From positions 143,894-207,893 of the forward strand of contig JAZNYK010000006.1 in the NCBI GenBank assembly GCA_045594425.1: a DNA stretch of 64,000 bases, read 5' to 3'. Each line of letters opens with the position of its first letter. Positions within the stretch are counted from its first letter, which is position 1. A program made the position numbers and the translations under genes. Positions 7,642-16,301 of this stretch are shown here, piece by piece. Source of the DNA: RGIG1681 sp045594425 (GTDB taxonomy: Bacteria; Bacillota; Clostridia; Christensenellales; UBA1242). The notes beneath the pieces are model-generated. The model had not been told where the DNA came from, ran no database searches, and saw only the letters and a list, made by a program, of their open reading frames with translations.

Positions 7642-9150
7642 ATGAAGACAGCAGTTATTTATGCAAGATATTCAAGCGATAAGCAAACCGATCAATCTAT
7701 TGAAGGACAACTTCGAGTTTGCAATGATTACGCAAATAGAAACAAAATTTTAGTTGTTGGCACATATATTGACCGTGCAACGACAGGAACTAATGATAAT
7801 CGTATTGATTTTCAAAGAATGATGCGTGATAGTTTCAAAAAAGAATGGGATTATATCTTAGTTTATAAACTAGATAGATTCTCAAGAAACAAATACGAGA
7901 TGGCTATGCACAGAAAAACTCTCAGGGATAATGACGTTAAAATTTTATCAGCCAGTGAGCACATACCCGAAACACCCGAAGGAATTCTTATGGAATCTTT
8001 GCTTGAAGGTATGGCTGAATATTACTCAGCTGAACTATCTCAAAAAGTTAAAAGAGGACAAAACGAAAACAGACAAAAAGGACTATATACTGGAGGTCCA
8101 CTTCTTTATGGTTATCAAGTAAAAGATAGATCTATATCTATCAACGAAGACGAAGCTCAAATTGTCAAATATATTTTCGAAAGCCATGCATCAGGAAAAT
8201 ACGCCAGAGAAATTTGTGAAGAGTTGACTGAAAGAGGCATTTACCACATAGGCAAACCATTTCAAGAAAATACTGTCATTAAGTTTTTGAAAAACGAAAA
8301 GTATATTGGCATTTATAGACACGGGGACGAAGTTTTCACAAACATCTACCCTGCTATAATTCCAAAACATTTGTTTTATGCTGTAAGAGAAAGATTGGCT
8401 GCAAACCATTATGGAAAACATTCACTAGAAACAAAATATCTTTTAGGCGATAAACTCTTTTGCGGTTATTGTGGACATAAAATGCTATCCACTTCCGGTG
8501 CCGGAAAAGATGGAGTTCTTCGAAGATATTATAATTGCCACGGCAGAGTTAAATTAAAAACCTGTAAAAAACGCAGCGTTAGAAAAGAACTTATAGAAAA
8601 CCTTGTTGTTGAAGTTACTTTTAAAATTTTTGAAAACAAAGAAAACTTAAATTTTCTTGCCGATAAAGTTATTGAACTTCATAATTCAAAAATTGAAAAC
8701 CATTCAGTTCTTAATATCTTAGAAAAAGAAAGAGATGAAGTAAGTAATAATCTTAACAACATTATGATGTGTTTAGAACAAGGAATAACAAGCGAATCAA
8801 CAAAAAAGAGACTTCTGGAACTTGATAAACGATTAAAAGAATTGAACGAAAAGATATCACTAGAAAAGCAAAAAGACAGAAAACCAATTCTTTCAAAAAA
8901 AGATGTTATATACTTTATAACCCATCAATTAAAACAAGAACCCGACGTAATAATTCAATTACTAGTCAAGAAAGTAATTATTTATGACGACAAAGTTGAA
9001 ATTATTTTTAACTACACTCACAAAAAGGACACCCTTGATTCCCTTCAAGAGTGCCCTTTTTATATTGACAAAATTTCAAGAACAATCAAAAATACGAAAA
9101 TCAATCAAAATGATTATGAATTGACTTTTGAACTTGAAGCTTATTTTTAA
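7642..9150 (+). CDS. Large serine recombinase (site-specific integrase)
   Basis: 502 residues, with AGGAGG upstream. The N-terminal resolvase domain has YARYSSDKQ (nucleophile Ser about 11) and YKLDRFSRN, followed by the recombinase domain (GPLLYGYQV..., about 150-260), a zinc ribbon (LFCGYCGHKM ... YYNCHG ... TCKK, about 275-320) and a coiled-coil region (about 350-420). This is the architecture of integrases that insert or excise mobile elements. It sits inside the defence-like cluster and suggests the island is mobile. Attachment sites could not be assigned. A terminator-like hairpin lies inside its 3' end. Confidence 0.95.
   Translation: MKTAVIYARYSSDKQTDQSIEGQLRVCNDYANRNKILVVGTYIDRATTGTNDNRIDFQRMMRDSFKKEWDYILVYKLDRFSRNKYEMAMHRKTLRDNDVKILSASEHIPETPEGILMESLLEGMAEYYSAELSQKVKRGQNENRQKGLYTGGPLLYGYQVKDRSISINEDEAQIVKYIFESHASGKYAREICEELTERGIYHIGKPFQENTVIKFLKNEKYIGIYRHGDEVFTNIYPAIIPKHLFYAVRERLAANHYGKHSLETKYLLGDKLFCGYCGHKMLSTSGAGKDGVLRRYYNCHGRVKLKTCKKRSVRKELIENLVVEVTFKIFENKENLNFLADKVIELHNSKIENHSVLNILEKERDEVSNNLNNIMMCLEQGITSESTKKRLLELDKRLKELNEKISLEKQKDRKPILSKKDVIYFITHQLKQEPDVIIQLLVKKVIIYDDKVEIIFNYTHKKDTLDSLQECPFYIDKISRTIKNTKINQNDYELTFELEAYF
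9022..9061 (+). terminator. Terminator-like hairpin inside the recombinase ORF
   Basis: AAAAAGGACACCCTTGA pairs with TCAAGAGTGCCCTTTTT at 15 of 17 positions around a 6-nt loop, about 90 nt before the stop codon. It looks like an intrinsic terminator but lies in frame within the coding sequence. Confidence 0.5.
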
Positions 9151-9184
9151 TTGCATTAATTAAATCATAAATGACAATCTAACC

Positions 9185-9213
9185 TTGAAATAATTTTTAA
9201 ATTTTGATAAAAT
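9185..9213 (+). promoter_or_regulatory. Promoter of the HEPN/Ig-like gene
   Basis: TTGAAA, 17-nt spacer, TAAAAT, followed by AAGGAG and the ATG at 9236. The gene therefore has its own promoter behind the recombinase. Confidence 0.7.
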
Positions 9214-9235
9214 ACACGTAAGGAGAAAAATATAT

Positions 9236-10093
9236 ATGTATCACAGCTGTTCTCAAGATGAATTAAGATCCCATTGCAAACAAAATTTAGAAAATTTTGA
9301 AATTTGGGCAAGAAATTTAATTCACGAAAAAATGCTCGAATCTTATGGTGTTAATTATATAAATTATCAAAAAGACGATGGAACCTTTTTACTAAAAAGA
9401 GAACTTCGTGAACATGTGTCAGGAATGTTAAAAAAAAATCCAGAAAGATGTAAAAAACCTGTGGATACATTGTTTATAGATGATATTATTTATATTTTAT
9501 GTCACAGCACATTATACAAATCTTTATTTAAAGAAGCACTAGACGAAATTTACCCAGACGGATGTTCAGAAGTAAGAACCATACTATCAAGGCTAGTCCC
9601 TATCAGAAATTCTCTTTCTCATTCAAACCCTATATCTATACATCAAGTTGAAAGAGTGATATGTTATACACATGATTTTATTGAAGGATTAAAAATTTAT
9701 TACACAAAAAAAGGAAAAGAAAAAATGTGGAATGTTCCATCTATTATAAAAGTGAAAGACTCTTTAGGAAATGTTTTTGAAAATTTAAATAATGACAAGC
9801 ACACTATCGTTCTTGAAGTAAATCAACAATTATATTGTGGTGATAGTTATTCTGTTGAAGTTGAAATTGATCCGTCATTCTCTAAATCTAATTATGATAT
9901 AGTTTGGAAATGTAAAAATAAAAACCTAAAAGACCAAACATCAAATACTTTAAATTTAAAATTTACCCCAAAAGATGTTGGTATGTTATATGGAATTCAC
10001 TGCACAGTCATTTCAAAAAATGAGTGGCATAAATTCACTCTTCATGATAGTGAAATTTTACTTTGCCTAACAATACTTCCACCTAAAAACTAA
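9236..10093 (+). CDS. Swt1-like HEPN protein with C-terminal Ig-like domain
   Basis: 285 residues with a clean AAGGAG start. Residues about 20-160 are helical and contain PIRNSLSHSNP, an Rx4H HEPN motif (R124 to H129), in a context resembling Swt1-type HEPN domains. Residues about 165-285 look like a beta-sandwich (YSVEVEIDPSF..., DIVWKCKN..., GMLYGIHCTVIS...). There is no signal peptide, so this Ig-like part is probably intracellular. Likely an RNase-type effector or sensor of the island; that role is inferred from the motif and neighbours. Confidence 0.6.
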   Translation: MYHSCSQDELRSHCKQNLENFEIWARNLIHEKMLESYGVNYINYQKDDGTFLLKRELREHVSGMLKKNPERCKKPVDTLFIDDIIYILCHSTLYKSLFKEALDEIYPDGCSEVRTILSRLVPIRNSLSHSNPISIHQVERVICYTHDFIEGLKIYYTKKGKEKMWNVPSIIKVKDSLGNVFENLNNDKHTIVLEVNQQLYCGDSYSVEVEIDPSFSKSNYDIVWKCKNKNLKDQTSNTLNLKFTPKDVGMLYGIHCTVISKNEWHKFTLHDSEILLCLTILPPKN

Positions 10094-10325
10094 TATCAAA
10101 TTTTATAATATATATTTTATATTTTCTACCCTATTACAATAAAATTGAATAGTGTTAAATCTTCATAAACCCCGATATTTTTCAGCATTTATAAAAAAAT
10201 AGAGTTAATAAAAATGAGTGCCGCAGATGGGTTTTTGAACCCCATAAGATTAATATAATGGTTGCATATGATTAACGTCAAGTTTATCTGATTTTGAGAT
10301 ATTAATATGTGTGTTTTTGCAAGCA

Positions 10326-10356
10326 AAAAACAAGCCAATAAAGTTGGCTTGTTTTT
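10326..10356. terminator. Bidirectional terminator
   Basis: AAAACAAGCCAA / TTGGCTTGTTTT stem with A- and T-runs on both sides; it ends the methyltransferase gene and may stop read-through from the island. The 230 bp before it (10094-10325) show only AT-rich DNA and a small hairpin at about 10227-10246. Confidence 0.75.
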
Positions 10357-11125
10357 AAATCTTTTTTAGGATATCTAAAATGTGTGAACTTGCACCCAAA
10401 AGTTCTGGTCGTTCGCAAATGCTCATTTGGTATTTTTTATAAATCTCAAAATCTTCAGATGAAAGTTTGTTGATGACGGGTCTAATATAATCAGTTGCTC
10501 CATCAACTCCAATAATTTTCACTCTTTCAAGACCTGCATCATCCTTGAGTTTATTGATTTCTTCAATCCTCACATAACTATACAAATCTTCTTTGCCAGT
10601 GATAGTTTGAAAAGAATCATCTAATTTGCCTTCAGATAACACCTTTTGCAAATTGCCTTCTTTGAACGCATAAGTGATAACAGCATATTCATTCATTAAA
10701 TACATAATCAAAATATGACCATCTTTTCTAACAATGCGCTTTGCTTCATTGATAGCCTTAAGTTTATCTTGGTGTGAAAACAAATGATAAGTTGGTCCAA
10801 ACAAAAGAACAATATCAAAACTTTCATCTGCAAGTTTAAGTTTAATTGCATCACCATGCTTTGCAACAACCTTATCAGATTTCATCTTTATCTGACTAAC
10901 ATTCTTTTTAACGTATTCAACAGCCGTTACATTATGTCCTTCATCAGCAAGAAGAACCGAATATCTGCCCGTGCCTGCTCCAATATCTGCAATATCAAGA
11001 CCTTTTCTGTCACCAATTATTTCATGAATATATTTCATTGCAACAGCAAATTCAACCTGACCGTGTCTTGAAAGCAACCTTTTATCTTCATTAAACTTGT
11101 TATAATATTTTTCTAATTCATCCAT
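10355..11125 (-). CDS. Class I SAM-dependent methyltransferase
   Basis: 256 residues from the preferred start MDELEKYY, which is preceded by AGGTGG; a longer in-frame version begins at 11143. Motif I is DIADIGAGTGRYS, followed by an acidic motif II (VTAVEYVKKN) and SFDIVLLFGPTYHL at motif IV. This is the Methyltransf_11/25 fold. The substrate is not predictable. Stand-alone gene, probably the first core gene next to the island. Confidence 0.85.
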   Translation of the reverse strand: MDELEKYYNKFNEDKRLLSRHGQVEFAVAMKYIHEIIGDRKGLDIADIGAGTGRYSVLLADEGHNVTAVEYVKKNVSQIKMKSDKVVAKHGDAIKLKLADESFDIVLLFGPTYHLFSHQDKLKAINEAKRIVRKDGHILIMYLMNEYAVITYAFKEGNLQKVLSEGKLDDSFQTITGKEDLYSYVRIEEINKLKDDAGLERVKIIGVDGATDYIRPVINKLSSEDFEIYKKYQMSICERPELLGASSHILDILKKI

Positions 11126-11265
11126 AAACCACCTATAACGCACAAATTATAACAAAATTAACAATATATTTCAATAAAACCTAACAACAAATTATTTAAA
11201 TCCAATATATTATTTAAATAAATAATAATAAAATTTTCACCATTCACCCAAATTTATAATCATTA

Positions 11266-11294
11266 TTGACAAATGATTTTCATTTTGATAAAAT
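11266..11294 (+). promoter_or_regulatory. Strong promoter with an AATGATTTTCATT palindrome in the spacer
   Basis: TTGACA, 17-nt spacer, TAAAAT. The spacer contains AATGA-TTT-TCATT, which recalls part of a Fur box. Regulation by a Fur-family repressor is only a suggestion. Confidence 0.7.
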
Positions 11295-11339
11295 GTAACC
11301 AGATGCGTGACAAATCTATACACAAAAGGAGATACAATC

Positions 11340-11828
11340 ATGAGCATTATAGATAATTTGTTTCATCATGATGAAATCGAACCTGCAGACCGCAAAGACT
11401 ATTTGATTGCACTTGTTCAAAAGTTTAAAGCAGAAAATCGTTTCCGCGAAGTTGACGAGGGCGTGCACGTTGCACAAGGACAATCTTTTGGCTCAAATAA
11501 AGAAACTCAACAATCTGTTGACTTTGTAGCAATTGACATCCCTGCTGACACAACTTATTCTCACTCAAGAGTAAGCAATGAAGGCTTTAAATATGATATT
11601 TATTCATTCCTTTCAGGAAGAGAATTTGGATACATTGTTTTAGACGGAAAAGATATTGAATATGCAATCACTGGAAATGGCAACAACTTTGAAGAATTCA
11701 AAGATAACAAAATTGCAAAAATTCCAGAATCAAAAACTGTTGGCGGTTTAACATCTTTGGAAGGATTTGCTGAAGCAATCACAGCCATTCGTGAATATCA
11801 AAAACAATCTCTTTCACTTGCAAAATAG
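11340..11828 (+). CDS. Conserved-looking protein of unknown function
   Basis: 162 residues starting MSIIDNLFHHDE after AAAGGAG; an upstream ATG at 11307 lacks a ribosome site. Soluble, mixed alpha/beta, no Cys and no signal peptide. Acidic start, then ...RKDYLIALVQKF and a glycine-rich middle. No family recognised. Strong promoter and a good terminator indicate a monocistronic, well-expressed gene. Confidence 0.75.
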   Translation: MSIIDNLFHHDEIEPADRKDYLIALVQKFKAENRFREVDEGVHVAQGQSFGSNKETQQSVDFVAIDIPADTTYSHSRVSNEGFKYDIYSFLSGREFGYIVLDGKDIEYAITGNGNNFEEFKDNKIAKIPESKTVGGLTSLEGFAEAITAIREYQKQSLSLAK

Positions 11829-11867
11829 TCAGGTTCAACACGCTAGTTAATTGAAAGCATCAAAAAA

Positions 11868-11898
11868 GAAGTAGATTCTCATCTACTTCATTTTTTTT
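11868..11898. terminator. Convergent bidirectional terminator
   Basis: GAAGTAGAT-TCTC-ATCTACTTC, a perfect 9-bp stem flanked by A6 and T8. Serves the genes ending at 11828 (plus) and 11905 (minus). Confidence 0.85.
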
Positions 11899-11904
11899 GC
11901 GCAA

Positions 11905-12663
11905 TTATTTTTCTTTTTTCTGATTCTTTTTTGTTTCTTCTAAAAACTCTTTTTCAAATGTCATTTTTCCAAGTTCGTTACAACGATTGCAAAGAACTTT
12001 CAAAATATCTTCACGAGTTTTGTGTGTTTTTAAAAGTTCGGAATATTTAACAGGTTTATCAATCACATAAACCTTGTCTTGTTTTTTGAAATATGTCACG
12101 TAAATAGGAACATCAATTCCCTTTTTATAAAGTGTTTCTGCAAGCAATATGCAACCCGGATGGAATCCTTCAAGTTCAGCCAAATAGCCTTTGCTTGAGT
12201 CTTCTGGAAAAATGACAACACTTTCGCCATTTTTAATAGCATCTTCACTTTCACGAAGTGTTTTTAAAAACCTTGAATCTCTATAAGTCGAAATTAAATT
12301 AAATCCACTATAAAACATATTTGTAAGCGGGCTTGCAAGCAAACAAAACAATCTTGCAAGATGCAAATTCCAATGTTTTTTCTCATGATAATACACTTTT
12401 GTTTGATAGGCATACATTTTGCGAAGTCCTGAATTCATTTCATGAGCACCCCACATACGAAGGGCATCGTTATTATAAATTTCAAGTGACATTGGAGCAT
12501 CCGTTCCTTCATGGTTGCTCAAAATAATTGAACCATATTGAAATTTTTCACCAAGATACACAAATGCAGGTCTTTTATAACGCATTCTCATCATTTGTTT
12601 CAAACATTTAAACCATAGTTTTCTTTTCTTTTTTGGCATTTCCTGAATTTTTTGTTCTTCCAT
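11905..12663 (-). CDS. PlsC-like lysophospholipid acyltransferase family protein
   Basis: 252 residues from the start supported by AAAGG 9 nt upstream; an in-frame ATG at 12672 overlaps that site. Shows SNHEGTDAP, similar to the catalytic NHx4D block but with one residue fewer between His and Asp, and VVIFPEDSSKG, matching the FPEGTRS block. Probably transfers an acyl chain to a glycerol or sugar lipid at the membrane. The unusual HxxxD spacing makes the reaction less certain. Lys-rich tail. Confidence 0.65.
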   Translation of the reverse strand: MEEQKIQEMPKKKRKLWFKCLKQMMRMRYKRPAFVYLGEKFQYGSIILSNHEGTDAPMSLEIYNNDALRMWGAHEMNSGLRKMYAYQTKVYYHEKKHWNLHLARLFCLLASPLTNMFYSGFNLISTYRDSRFLKTLRESEDAIKNGESVVIFPEDSSKGYLAELEGFHPGCILLAETLYKKGIDVPIYVTYFKKQDKVYVIDKPVKYSELLKTHKTREDILKVLCNRCNELGKMTFEKEFLEETKKNQKKEK

Positions 12664-12818
12664 AAAAGTCATCCTTTTGTATTGATATTTCCACCATATT
12701 GTAACACAAAATAATAAAATCCTTAAACAAAAAAATAATAAAGTTAAACAAATTTATCTAACAATTATATTTTGTTACAAGTTTTGCAATGTGTTATACT
12801 TGAAAAAAGAGGATTTTT

Positions 12819-13232
12819 ATGGATTATCAAATTACGCACAACTTTCCCACTAATCAAGAGTTTAATGAACTATTTGAATCTGTTGGTTGGGGGTCTAGAG
12901 ATTACAACAAAATAAACCGACACAGAACGTCTTCTTGTTTTAGCGTTTGTGTTTATTTAAAAAACAAAATTGTTGGCATGGCAAGAGTGGTTGGTGACGG
13001 CTCATATTTCACAGTTTATGATGTCGTGGCAAGAAAAGAACATCAAGGCAGAGGAATCGGCTCTATTTTGATGTCAGAAATCATAAATTGGTATGAGTCC
13101 ATAAAAGACGATGACACATACTTATATCTCGGCGCAAGCAGTCAAAAAGAGGCTTTCTATGAAAAATTTGGTTTCAAATCAAGACCATATCATGGAATTG
13201 GTGCCGGTATGAAATATGACCCAGAAAAATAA
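12819..13232 (+). CDS. GNAT N-acetyltransferase
   Basis: 137 residues. Contains the acetyl-CoA loop RKEHQGRGIGSILMSEII and a late FYEKFGFKSR block, typical of small GNAT enzymes. The start is supported by GAGGA and a TATACT box 17 nt before it. Target unknown. First of a run with 13243 and 13740. Confidence 0.85.
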   Translation: MDYQITHNFPTNQEFNELFESVGWGSRDYNKINRHRTSSCFSVCVYLKNKIVGMARVVGDGSYFTVYDVVARKEHQGRGIGSILMSEIINWYESIKDDDTYLYLGASSQKEAFYEKFGFKSRPYHGIGAGMKYDPEK

Positions 13233-13242
13233 GGAAAAATAT

Positions 13243-13728
13243 ATGGAAATAATTGAATTTAACAATTCTTATAAACAAAACGTTAAAAACCTTTTGGTTG
13301 AACTGCAAGAGCATATTGTTCAAATTGATTGTTTAGGTTTAAATATAATTTCAGACGATTATCCTGAAAAATATTTTGAAAAAACATTAAATGAAACAAG
13401 CAATAACAAAGGAAAGATTTTTTTAGCAAAAAATCAAAACGAAATTATTGGAATGATTGCCTGTTTTGTATACTCTTATAATGAAGACGACAAATTAGAT
13501 TACGCCTGCCCCACCAAAGGCATCGTGTCCGAACTTGTTGTGAGTTCAAATAACAGACAATCAGGTGTTGGAAATGCACTTATTTCACACGCTGAAACAT
13601 ACTTAAAAAACATTGGTTGTGAATATGTTCAATTAGAACTTTTTTGTGAAAACATTTGCGCAAAAAATTTCTACGCAAAACATGGTTATCAAGAAAGATG
13701 TGTAATATTATCAAAAAAACTTAATTAA
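13243..13728 (+). CDS. GNAT N-acetyltransferase
   Basis: 161 residues from MEIIEFNN. The AAGGAAAA site overlaps the previous gene's stop codon, so the two are probably coupled; the longer frame starting at 13216 has no ribosome site. GNAT core: GIVSELVVSSNNRQSGVGNALI and a terminal FYAKHGYQ. Substrate unknown. Confidence 0.85.
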   Translation: MEIIEFNNSYKQNVKNLLVELQEHIVQIDCLGLNIISDDYPEKYFEKTLNETSNNKGKIFLAKNQNEIIGMIACFVYSYNEDDKLDYACPTKGIVSELVVSSNNRQSGVGNALISHAETYLKNIGCEYVQLELFCENICAKNFYAKHGYQERCVILSKKLN

Positions 13729-13739
13729 AGGAGCCACTT

Positions 13740-14204
13740 ATGAACACTCAAAAACTTATTGATTTATTAATGCAAAAAAATTATAAAATCGCCTCTGCTG
13801 AAAGTTGCACTGGTGGTTTGTTTGCAAGCACAATCATCAGCCACCCAAACACATCATCAATCATAGATTTAAGCATCGTAACATATGCAAACGAAGCAAA
13901 AATAAAATATGTTAATGTTAACCCAAAAACAATTGAAAAACACGGTGTTGTAAGCGAGGAGGTTGCTGGTGAAATGGCAATTGGAATTGCAGAAGCAAGC
14001 GGCGCAAACATTGGCGTAAGTTTCTCTGGAATTGCCGGACCAACTGGTGCCACCGAAACAAAACCTGTTGGCATGGTTTGCATTGGCCTATGCATTAATG
14101 GTTCACTTTTTACATATACAAATTATTTTAAAGGTGACAGAACTTCTGTTAGAACTCAAAGTGTTGAATTTGCAATAAATAAACTTCTTGAATTATTGCA
14201 ATAA
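13740..14204 (+). CDS. pncC: Nicotinamide-nucleotide amidase, CinA C-terminal family
   Basis: 154 residues, stand-alone CinA C-terminal domain. AESCTGGLFAS (about 20-30), followed by YANEAKIKYV and GIAGPTGAT, are the family signatures. The enzyme deamidates nicotinamide mononucleotide to nicotinate mononucleotide in NAD salvage. AAAGGAG precedes the ATG; 11 nt after the GNAT gene, likely co-transcribed. Confidence 0.9.
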   Translation: MNTQKLIDLLMQKNYKIASAESCTGGLFASTIISHPNTSSIIDLSIVTYANEAKIKYVNVNPKTIEKHGVVSEEVAGEMAIGIAEASGANIGVSFSGIAGPTGATETKPVGMVCIGLCINGSLFTYTNYFKGDRTSVRTQSVEFAINKLLELLQ

Positions 14205-14251
14205 TTTCATGCAAAAATGTAAAATTTCGAATAAATAAAATAAAAAAATAC

Positions 14252-14279
14252 AAAAAAGCCATAAAATTATGGCTTTTTA
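14252..14279. terminator. Convergent bidirectional terminator
   Basis: AAAAAGCCATAA / TTATGGCTTTTT, nearly perfect stem between the ends of pncC and the ferritin-like gene. Confidence 0.8.
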
Positions 14280-14282
14280 TTT

Positions 14283-15536
14283 TTAACATCTTCCAACATC
14301 TGTATTATCACAAGAACGGTCTTGAAGTTCTTTTGTTGGATGTTCGGTTAATTGATAACGATAATCTTTTCCATTCTTTTTAATATACTCTTCAATCACC
14401 AAATGGCTCGCAACATTATTTTCTGCCTTATTAACTTGCTTGTTGTATTTTTTAAAATCAGACTTATCAGAAAGGTCTTTTGATTCAATATATCCTTCAC
14501 GGTCTTTTGTCATATGAATAGTATCTTTAATAACCTCTCTAATATATTCAATATTTCCATTAAATTTCAAAAGGTCTGGGAAACATCCACCATCTGGGAA
14601 CAAACACTTCCACTCTTTTCCTTCAAAACGTTCAAGCAGTTCTGCTGCTTTTTGCAAATGTCCACACTCTTCATAATAGAGTTGCTCATACACCTTTTTT
14701 ATTTCTGGGTCACGTTCATCCATATAACAAGAATAATACAAATAACATTCTGTATATTCATGCATAACCCAATTTTCAAGCCAAGTGCAATTTGTGTCAA
14801 GCAAACTGCCATATTCAGAAACGTGTTGTTCTTCAATCATCGCAATTTCAGCATAAAGTTTTCTTCCAAGTTCTGTTGGATGATGATTTCCAATGTTCAT
14901 ATAATAATTCATTGTTTGTTGTTCAGCCGCCGTAATTATGTTTGTTGCAAGTTTTGTGAACGGGTCAGCACTTAAATTGCAAATAAACTTATTAATAGAA
15001 TCTCTTGGGTGTCTGTGCTCTGAAATGGTTGGTCTGCCAGGCATGATTTCAGTATATTCTTTAGTAATACCTTGAGCCGAAATACCCTGTTCCATTTCAA
15101 GCAAATTCGAATATCGATACAAATGGTCAAAATCTTCAAGCAAAGCAAAATTCAATGCACTTCTAACATTTTCATCTTCAACGTGTCTTGCAAGTATTGC
15201 GGTTAAATCAACCGCTAATTGTTCATAAGCAATTGTTGTTTCAAGATTGCTTTCATCAAGAGGTTTTAAACTTGCAATCATTTTTTGTTGTTGCTGCTCA
15301 TGTCTTCTAACCATTGCAATTTCTCGTCTTAATTCATTGTTGTTGCAATGCCTTGAAAATTGATGTAAAAACCAGTTTGATTCAAACTCTGTTCCATTCA
15401 TTAAAATCACCCTAGTTTTAGTGTAAGGTGACGCCGTGTTTTTATCATAAGGTGTCAAGTTTAACTGTTTCCAATCTTTATATGTTCCGTCTACAGGAAC
15501 AGCATTTTTCTCTTCAAATGGGTTAACTTTTTTCAT
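14283..15536 (-). CDS. Ferritin-like di-iron protein (two-domain)
   Basis: 417 residues, start with GGAGG. Helix-rich with carboxylate/His pairs spaced as in ferritin-like bundles: YEQLAVDL, LEDFDHLYRY, AEIAMIEEQHVSEY (EEQH) and YYEECGHLQKAAELL (EECGH). The length suggests two bundles or one bundle plus extensions. Members store iron or handle oxidants, which suits an anaerobe that also has Dfx. Ends with a Cys-containing tail. The exact subfamily is not recognised. Confidence 0.7.
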   Translation of the reverse strand: MKKVNPFEEKNAVPVDGTYKDWKQLNLTPYDKNTASPYTKTRVILMNGTEFESNWFLHQFSRHCNNNELRREIAMVRRHEQQQQKMIASLKPLDESNLETTIAYEQLAVDLTAILARHVEDENVRSALNFALLEDFDHLYRYSNLLEMEQGISAQGITKEYTEIMPGRPTISEHRHPRDSINKFICNLSADPFTKLATNIITAAEQQTMNYYMNIGNHHPTELGRKLYAEIAMIEEQHVSEYGSLLDTNCTWLENWVMHEYTECYLYYSCYMDERDPEIKKVYEQLYYEECGHLQKAAELLERFEGKEWKCLFPDGGCFPDLLKFNGNIEYIREVIKDTIHMTKDREGYIESKDLSDKSDFKKYNKQVNKAENNVASHLVIEEYIKKNGKDYRYQLTEHPTKELQDRSCDNTDVGRC

Positions 15537-15642
15537 ACATATCCTCCAAATAGATACTGCCCCAAAAAAACTAAAATTATACCCAAAATATTATTTGCAA
15601 AAGAAAAAATGCCATTTTTAGGCATTTTTTACATATTTTTTA

Positions 15643-16242
15643 CTAATTTTTTGACTCATCTGCAGTTTTTGATTCTGAAACAGCATCTTCATTTGCAGGC
15701 TTTAGTTGATATTTTTGTGATGCTATTTGAAGATATAAATATATTCCATTAACAAGAGATTCCAAAATAAGCATCGTTCCCAAATAAATCGAAATCAAAA
15801 GTTGAGGCACTGGCGTGTTACATAAAACTAAAAGTGCAACACCTAGAACAATTTCAAAACCTCCAATAATAATCTTGCTTTTTTGTGTATCCTTTCCCTC
15901 TTTTTTTGCTTTGATATTATCATAAATTCTGGCGAGCCCCAAAATAACAACTATTACACTTATAACGGAAACAAAAAATGATGGAACAAAGATAAGCAAA
16001 ACACCAACTGCTACACCACCAATTGCATGAAGAAGCGACAACGAATCTCTGCCATCCATTGAAAGTATGCAATAACTAATGAGATAAAATATTCCATATC
16101 CTAAAACTGCAATGCTTAAAATTGTTTTAACAATATCGATACCCGATTGCGATAACGCACAAAATAAAATACCAAATATAAATGCACAAACAGAGGCAAT
16201 CAAAACAACCCACTGTTTTCTGTTTAAAGTTTTTGTATTCAT
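15643..16242 (-). CDS. DUF308/HdeD-like membrane protein
   Basis: 199 residues starting MNTKTLNRKQW after AGGAG; the frame extends to 16272 without a better start. Six hydrophobic segments arranged in short pairs (VVLIASVCAFIFGILF, TILSIAVLGYGIFYLISY, IGGVAVGVLLIFVPSFF, etc.), with a polar Ser/Glu-rich tail. Function of the family is poorly known. Confidence 0.65.
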   Translation of the reverse strand: MNTKTLNRKQWVVLIASVCAFIFGILFCALSQSGIDIVKTILSIAVLGYGIFYLISYCILSMDGRDSLSLLHAIGGVAVGVLLIFVPSFFVSVISVIVVILGLARIYDNIKAKKEGKDTQKSKIIIGGFEIVLGVALLVLCNTPVPQLLISIYLGTMLILESLVNGIYLYLQIASQKYQLKPANEDAVSESKTADESKN

Positions 16243-16301
16243 AAAAATTCTCCTGAATTTATTATACATCAAAAAAACATTAAATCAAACAATTTGTTTC
16301 C

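Noticed and set aside
10221..10252. GGGTTTTTGAACCCC resembling a tRNA T-arm, considered as a tRNA remnant or attachment site
   Set aside because: Only one arm is tRNA-like, no acceptor or anticodon stem is near and no second copy was found in the window.
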